A DNA stretch of 64,000 nt from Lamellibrachia columna. Taxonomy: Eukaryota > Annelida > Polychaeta > Sabellida > Siboglinidae. The stretch is from contig OY759272.1 in NCBI GenBank assembly GCA_963662155.1, forward strand, positions 49,054,066-49,118,065, written 5' to 3'. Below are positions 60,396-64,000 of the stretch, one piece after another. Below the pieces are notes generated by a model that worked only from the letters and a program-made list of their open reading frames with translations, did no database searches and had not been told where the DNA came from. Position 1 is the stretch's first letter; each line of letters starts with the position of its first letter. The position numbers and the translations under genes were made by a program.

Positions 60396-63302
60396 CAACA
60401 AACCCCAACTTGGACCAGCCGTGTCGGATTAACCATGGTACCAGTGATACACTAACACCGGGCTCTCCCACAATAAGTGGCCCCAACATACCCCAACTTG
60501 GACTAGCCGTGCCGGATTAACCATGGTACCAGTGATACACTAACACCGGGCCCTCCCACAATAAGTGGCCCCAACATACCCCAACTTGGACCAACCGTGC
60601 CGGATTAACCATGGTACCAGTGATACACTAACACCGGGCCCTCCCACAATAAGTGGCCCCAACATACCTCAACTTGGACCAGCCGTGCCGGATTAACCAT
60701 GGTACCAGTGACACACTAACACTGGGCCCTCCCACAATAAGTGGCCCCAACATACCACAACTTGGACCAACCGTGCCGGACTAACCATGGTACCAGTGAT
60801 ACACTAACACCGGGCCTTCCCACAATAAGTGGCCCCATCATACCCCAACTTGGACCAACCGTGCCGGACTAACCATGGTACCAGTGACACACTAACACCG
60901 GGCCCTCCCACAATAAGTGGCCCCAACATACCCCAACTTGGACCAACCGTGCCGGATTAACCATGATACCAGTGATACACTAACACCGGGCCCTCCCACA
61001 ATAAGTGGCCCCAACATACCTCGACTTGGACCAACCGTGCCGGACTAACCATGGTACCAGGGACACACTAACACCGGGTCCTCCCACAATAAGTGGTCCC
61101 AACATACCCCGACTTGGACCAGCCGTGTCGGATTAACCATGGTACCAGTGACACACTAACACCAGGCCCTCCCACAATAAGTGGTCCCAACATACCCCGA
61201 CTTGGACCAGCCGTGTCGGATTAACCATGGTACCAGTGACACACTAACACCGGGCCCTCCCACAATAAGTGGTCCCAACATACACCAACTTGGACCAACC
61301 GTGTCGGATTAATCATGGTACCAGTGACACACTAACACCGGGCCCTCCCACAATAAGTGGTCCCAACATACACCAACTTGGAATAGCCGTGTCGGATTAA
61401 CCATGGTACCAGTGACACACTAACACCGGGCCCTCCCACAATAAGTGGCCCCAACAAACCCCAACTTGGACCAACCGTGTCGGATTAACTATGGTACCAG
61501 TGACACACTAACACCAGGCCCTCCCACAATAAGTGGCCCCAACAAACCCCAACTTGGACCAACCGTGTCGGATTAACCATGGTACCAGTGACACACTAAC
61601 ACCAGGCCCTCCCACAATAAGTGGCCCCAACAAACCCCGACTTGGACCAGCCGTATCGGATTAACCATGGTACCAGTGACACACTAACACGAGGCCCTCC
61701 CACAATAAGTGGCCCCAACAAACCCCAACTTGGACCAACCGTGTCGGATTAACCATGGTACCAGTGACACACTAACACCAGGCCCTCCCACAATAAGTGG
61801 CCCCAACAAACCCCAACTTGGACCAACCGTGCCGGATTAACCATGGTACCAGTGACACACTAACACCGGGCTCTCCCACAATAAGTGGTCCCAACATACA
61901 CCAACTTGGACCAACCGTGTCGGATTAACCATGGTACCAGTGACACACTAACACCGGGCCCTCCCACAATAAGTGGTCCCAACATACACCAACTTGGACC
62001 AGCCGTGTCGGATTAATCATGGTACCAGTGACACACTAACACCGGGCCCTCCCACAATAAGTGGCCCCAACAAACCCCAACTTGGACCAACCGTGTCGGA
62101 TTAACCATGGTACCAGTGACACACTAACACCAGGCCCTCCCACAATAAGTGGCCCCAACAAACCCCAACTTGGACCAACCGTGTCGGATTAACCATGGTA
62201 CCAGTGACACACTAACACGAGGCCCTCCCACAATAAGTGGCCCCAACAAACCCCAACTTGGACCAACCGTGTCGGATTAACCATGGTACCAGGGACACAC
62301 TAACACCAGGCCCTCCCACAATAAGTGGCCCCAACAAACCCCAACTTGGACCAACCGTGTCGGATTAACCATGGTACCAGTGACACACTAACACCAGGCC
62401 CTCCCACAATAAGTGGCCCCAACAAACCCCAACTTGGACCAACCGTGTCGGATTAACCATGGTACCAGTGACACACTAACACCAGGCCCTCCCACAATAA
62501 GTGGCCCCAACAAACCCCAACTTGGACCAGCCGTATCGGATTAACCATGGTACCAGTGACACACTAACACCATGCCCTCCCACAATAAGTGGCCCCAACA
62601 AACCCCAACTTGGACCAACCGTGTCGGATTAACCATGGTACCAGTGACACACTAACACCAGGCCCTCCCACAATAAGTGGCCCCAACAAACCCCAACTTG
62701 GACCAACCGTGTCGGATTAACCATGGTACCAGTGACACACTAACACCGGGCCTCCCACAATAAGTGGCCCCAACATACACCAACTTGGACCAACCGTGCC
62801 GGATTAACCATGGTACCAGTGACACACTAACACCAGGCCCTCCCACAATAAGTGGCCCCAACATACACCAACTTGGACCAACCGTGCCGGATTAACCTTG
62901 GTACCAGTGACACACTAACACCAGGCACTCCCACAATAAGTGGCCCCAACAAACCCCAACTTGGACCAAACGTGCCGGATTAACTATGGTACCAGTGACA
63001 CACTAACACCAGGCCCTCCCACAATAAGTGGCCCCAACAAACCCCAACTTGGACCAGCCGTGCCGGATTAACCATGGTACCAGTGACACACTAACACCAG
63101 GCCCTCCCACAATAAGTGGCCCCAACATACATCAACTTGGACCAAACGTGCCGGATTAACCATGGTACCAGTGACACACTAACACCAGGCCCTCCCACAA
63201 TAAGTGGTCCCAACATACCCCAACTTGGACCAACCGTGCCGGATTAACCATGGTACCAGTGACACACTAACACCAGGCCCTCCCACAATAAGTGGCCCCA
63301 CA
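60396..63302. repeat. 88-bp satellite, 33 copies
   Basis: Unit contains CCCCAACTTGGACCAACCGT, GATTAACCATGGTACCAGTG and CTCCCACAATAAGTGGCCCC. Sub-types cluster: AACATACCCC early, AACAAACCCC in the middle and AACATACACC in patches, with GTGTCGG/GTGCCGG and CAACCG/CAGCCG alternatives. The last unit is cut at GTGGCCCCA and joins a hAT-like fragment. Confidence 0.97.
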
Positions 63303-63525
63303 AAATCGAAGTTTTGGCACTGGAACGATTGAACGCCACGAATAAGAAACTCCAGCAAGCAAATTTGGATATAAATTCGGCAGTCCTCTTGAAATCAGTG
63401 TCGACGTTTCTGCATTGACTTGTGAACGAATCGACGAGCTCAGAAACGCCGGGACTGAGCTACAAGGGATGACGAATCTTTTTGAAAATATCCGCTCTCG
63501 CAAGAGGAATACTACATTGAACTAG
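63302..63525 (+). pseudogene. Degraded hAT-like transposase C-terminal fragment
   Basis: Frame 1 (63,302-63,418) reads EVLALERLNATNKKLQQANL, DINSAVLLKSVSTFL, stop. Frame 2 continues CERIDELRNAGTELQGMTNL, FENIRSRKRNTTLN, stop at 63,525. The pattern K-x-L-Q...D-I-x-x-A-V...L...R...A...R-x-R-K-R resembles the dimerisation-region segment of TTF/ZMYM-type hAT transposases. The frame shift means a broken copy. Family assignment is by pattern only. Confidence 0.45.
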
Positions 63526-64000
63526 ACCACGGTGAAACGGAATAGGTCCATCTGGATCCTTGCGAGAGTTTTCGTGTTGGCGCCTACATTACCGCCCTCG
63601 TTCTTGGACACCGTCACAGAACACTGTGACCTCTCACGGGAAGACGGTGCACAACCTAGTCAAACTTACAATTGATCACTAGCGACTGAAGTTAGTTAAA
63701 GATTGTGTGATTCTGGTTTTGGCCGCTGCAACCAAATATCCCAAATACAAACAACCACAACTGTCCCGAGTAATAGACTTGATTTGATAGACCGAGTAAT
63801 AGCACAAAAATAGCACAAAAACTGTGCTATTTTTATTTGGGTCAAAATACACGCAATTCTTTCTTTCTTTCTTATCGCACAATGAGGCTTTCTCGAAGAC
63901 GCTCTTTCTTTTAAGGCAAATTCCGTCGCTAGCCTCGCTTTGAGAAACGTATTTTTCCGTCGTTCGATATGGTGAGTAGTTCCCGAAAACCAACGTTCCT
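63526..64000. other. Window end, no gene recognised
   Basis: Mixed unique sequence with a short CTTTCTTTCTTT tract near 63,858. A minus-strand frame of about 100 codons has no recognisable content. Confidence 0.35.

Noticed and set aside
60225..60455. Plus-strand frame with a good start context (MAPPPNQESNN...)
   Set aside because: It runs into the 88-bp satellite and has no recognisable domain or donor site; too weak to call a gene.
63679..63993. Minus-strand frame of about 100 codons at the window end
   Set aside because: No motif, no splice support and low-complexity parts; probably chance.

Overview
This window is animal nuclear DNA: AT-rich, intron-rich, with GT-AG spliced exons of 50-270 bp. 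Its retroelement remnants are a Penelope-like element, CR1/L2/Jockey-like LINEs and tRNA-like SINEs. No bacterial, plasmid or CRISPR feature is present. The LINE and tRNA-SINE types plus the extreme minisatellite load suggest a lophotrochozoan invertebrate, probably a mollusc. That assignment is inference, not proof.

The window holds two recognisable genes. They are paralogues placed tail to tail. Gene A (+, exons from 11,969 to 27,387) and gene B (-, exons from 55,549 down to 30,700) each encode a C2 domain followed by a PDZ domain, with the diagnostic 'LLGCMSFG...GWY(Y/F)LLS...(S/F)KHL' block of RGS3-type proteins. Both end soon after the PDZ domain, so neither shows the RGS (GTPase-activating) domain that defines RGS3. 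Nine internal exons correspond one to one, with the same phases and equal or near-equal lengths (51/51, 59/50, 95/95, 69/66, 61/61, 106/106). The introns share nothing obvious. This is an old inverted duplication followed by intron replacement. A CpG-rich stretch at 58.9-59.5 kb looks like the gene B promoter and first (non-coding) exon. The gene A promoter was not found.

Layout: 1-5.0 kb, Penelope and LINE debris, a 965-bp inverted-repeat element and a 49-bp minisatellite. 5-11.9 kb, gene-free DNA with several arrays and a TIR element. 11.9-27.8 kb, gene A, with arrays in most large introns. 27.8-30.7 kb, the convergent intergenic gap with a G-quadruplex motif and a SINE. 30.7-55.6 kb, gene B, whose introns hold a TIR transposon, LINE pieces and large 54-bp, 41-bp, 33-bp and 38-bp arrays. 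55.6-59.5 kb, gene B first intron and promoter. 60.4-63.3 kb, an 88-bp satellite of 33 copies joined to a degraded hAT-like coding fragment.

The most unusual property is tandem repetition. By my hand count more than 35 unrelated arrays cover roughly 18-19 kb (nearly 30%). Three dispersed modules occur more than once, and in each copy a different part of the module has been tandemly expanded (71/68 bp, 42/33 bp, 22/25 bp). In gene B, arrays intrude into the gene itself: a 53-bp array carries copies of the splice acceptor and first ~22 nt of a C2 exon, and a 16-bp array supplies the last codons and stop.
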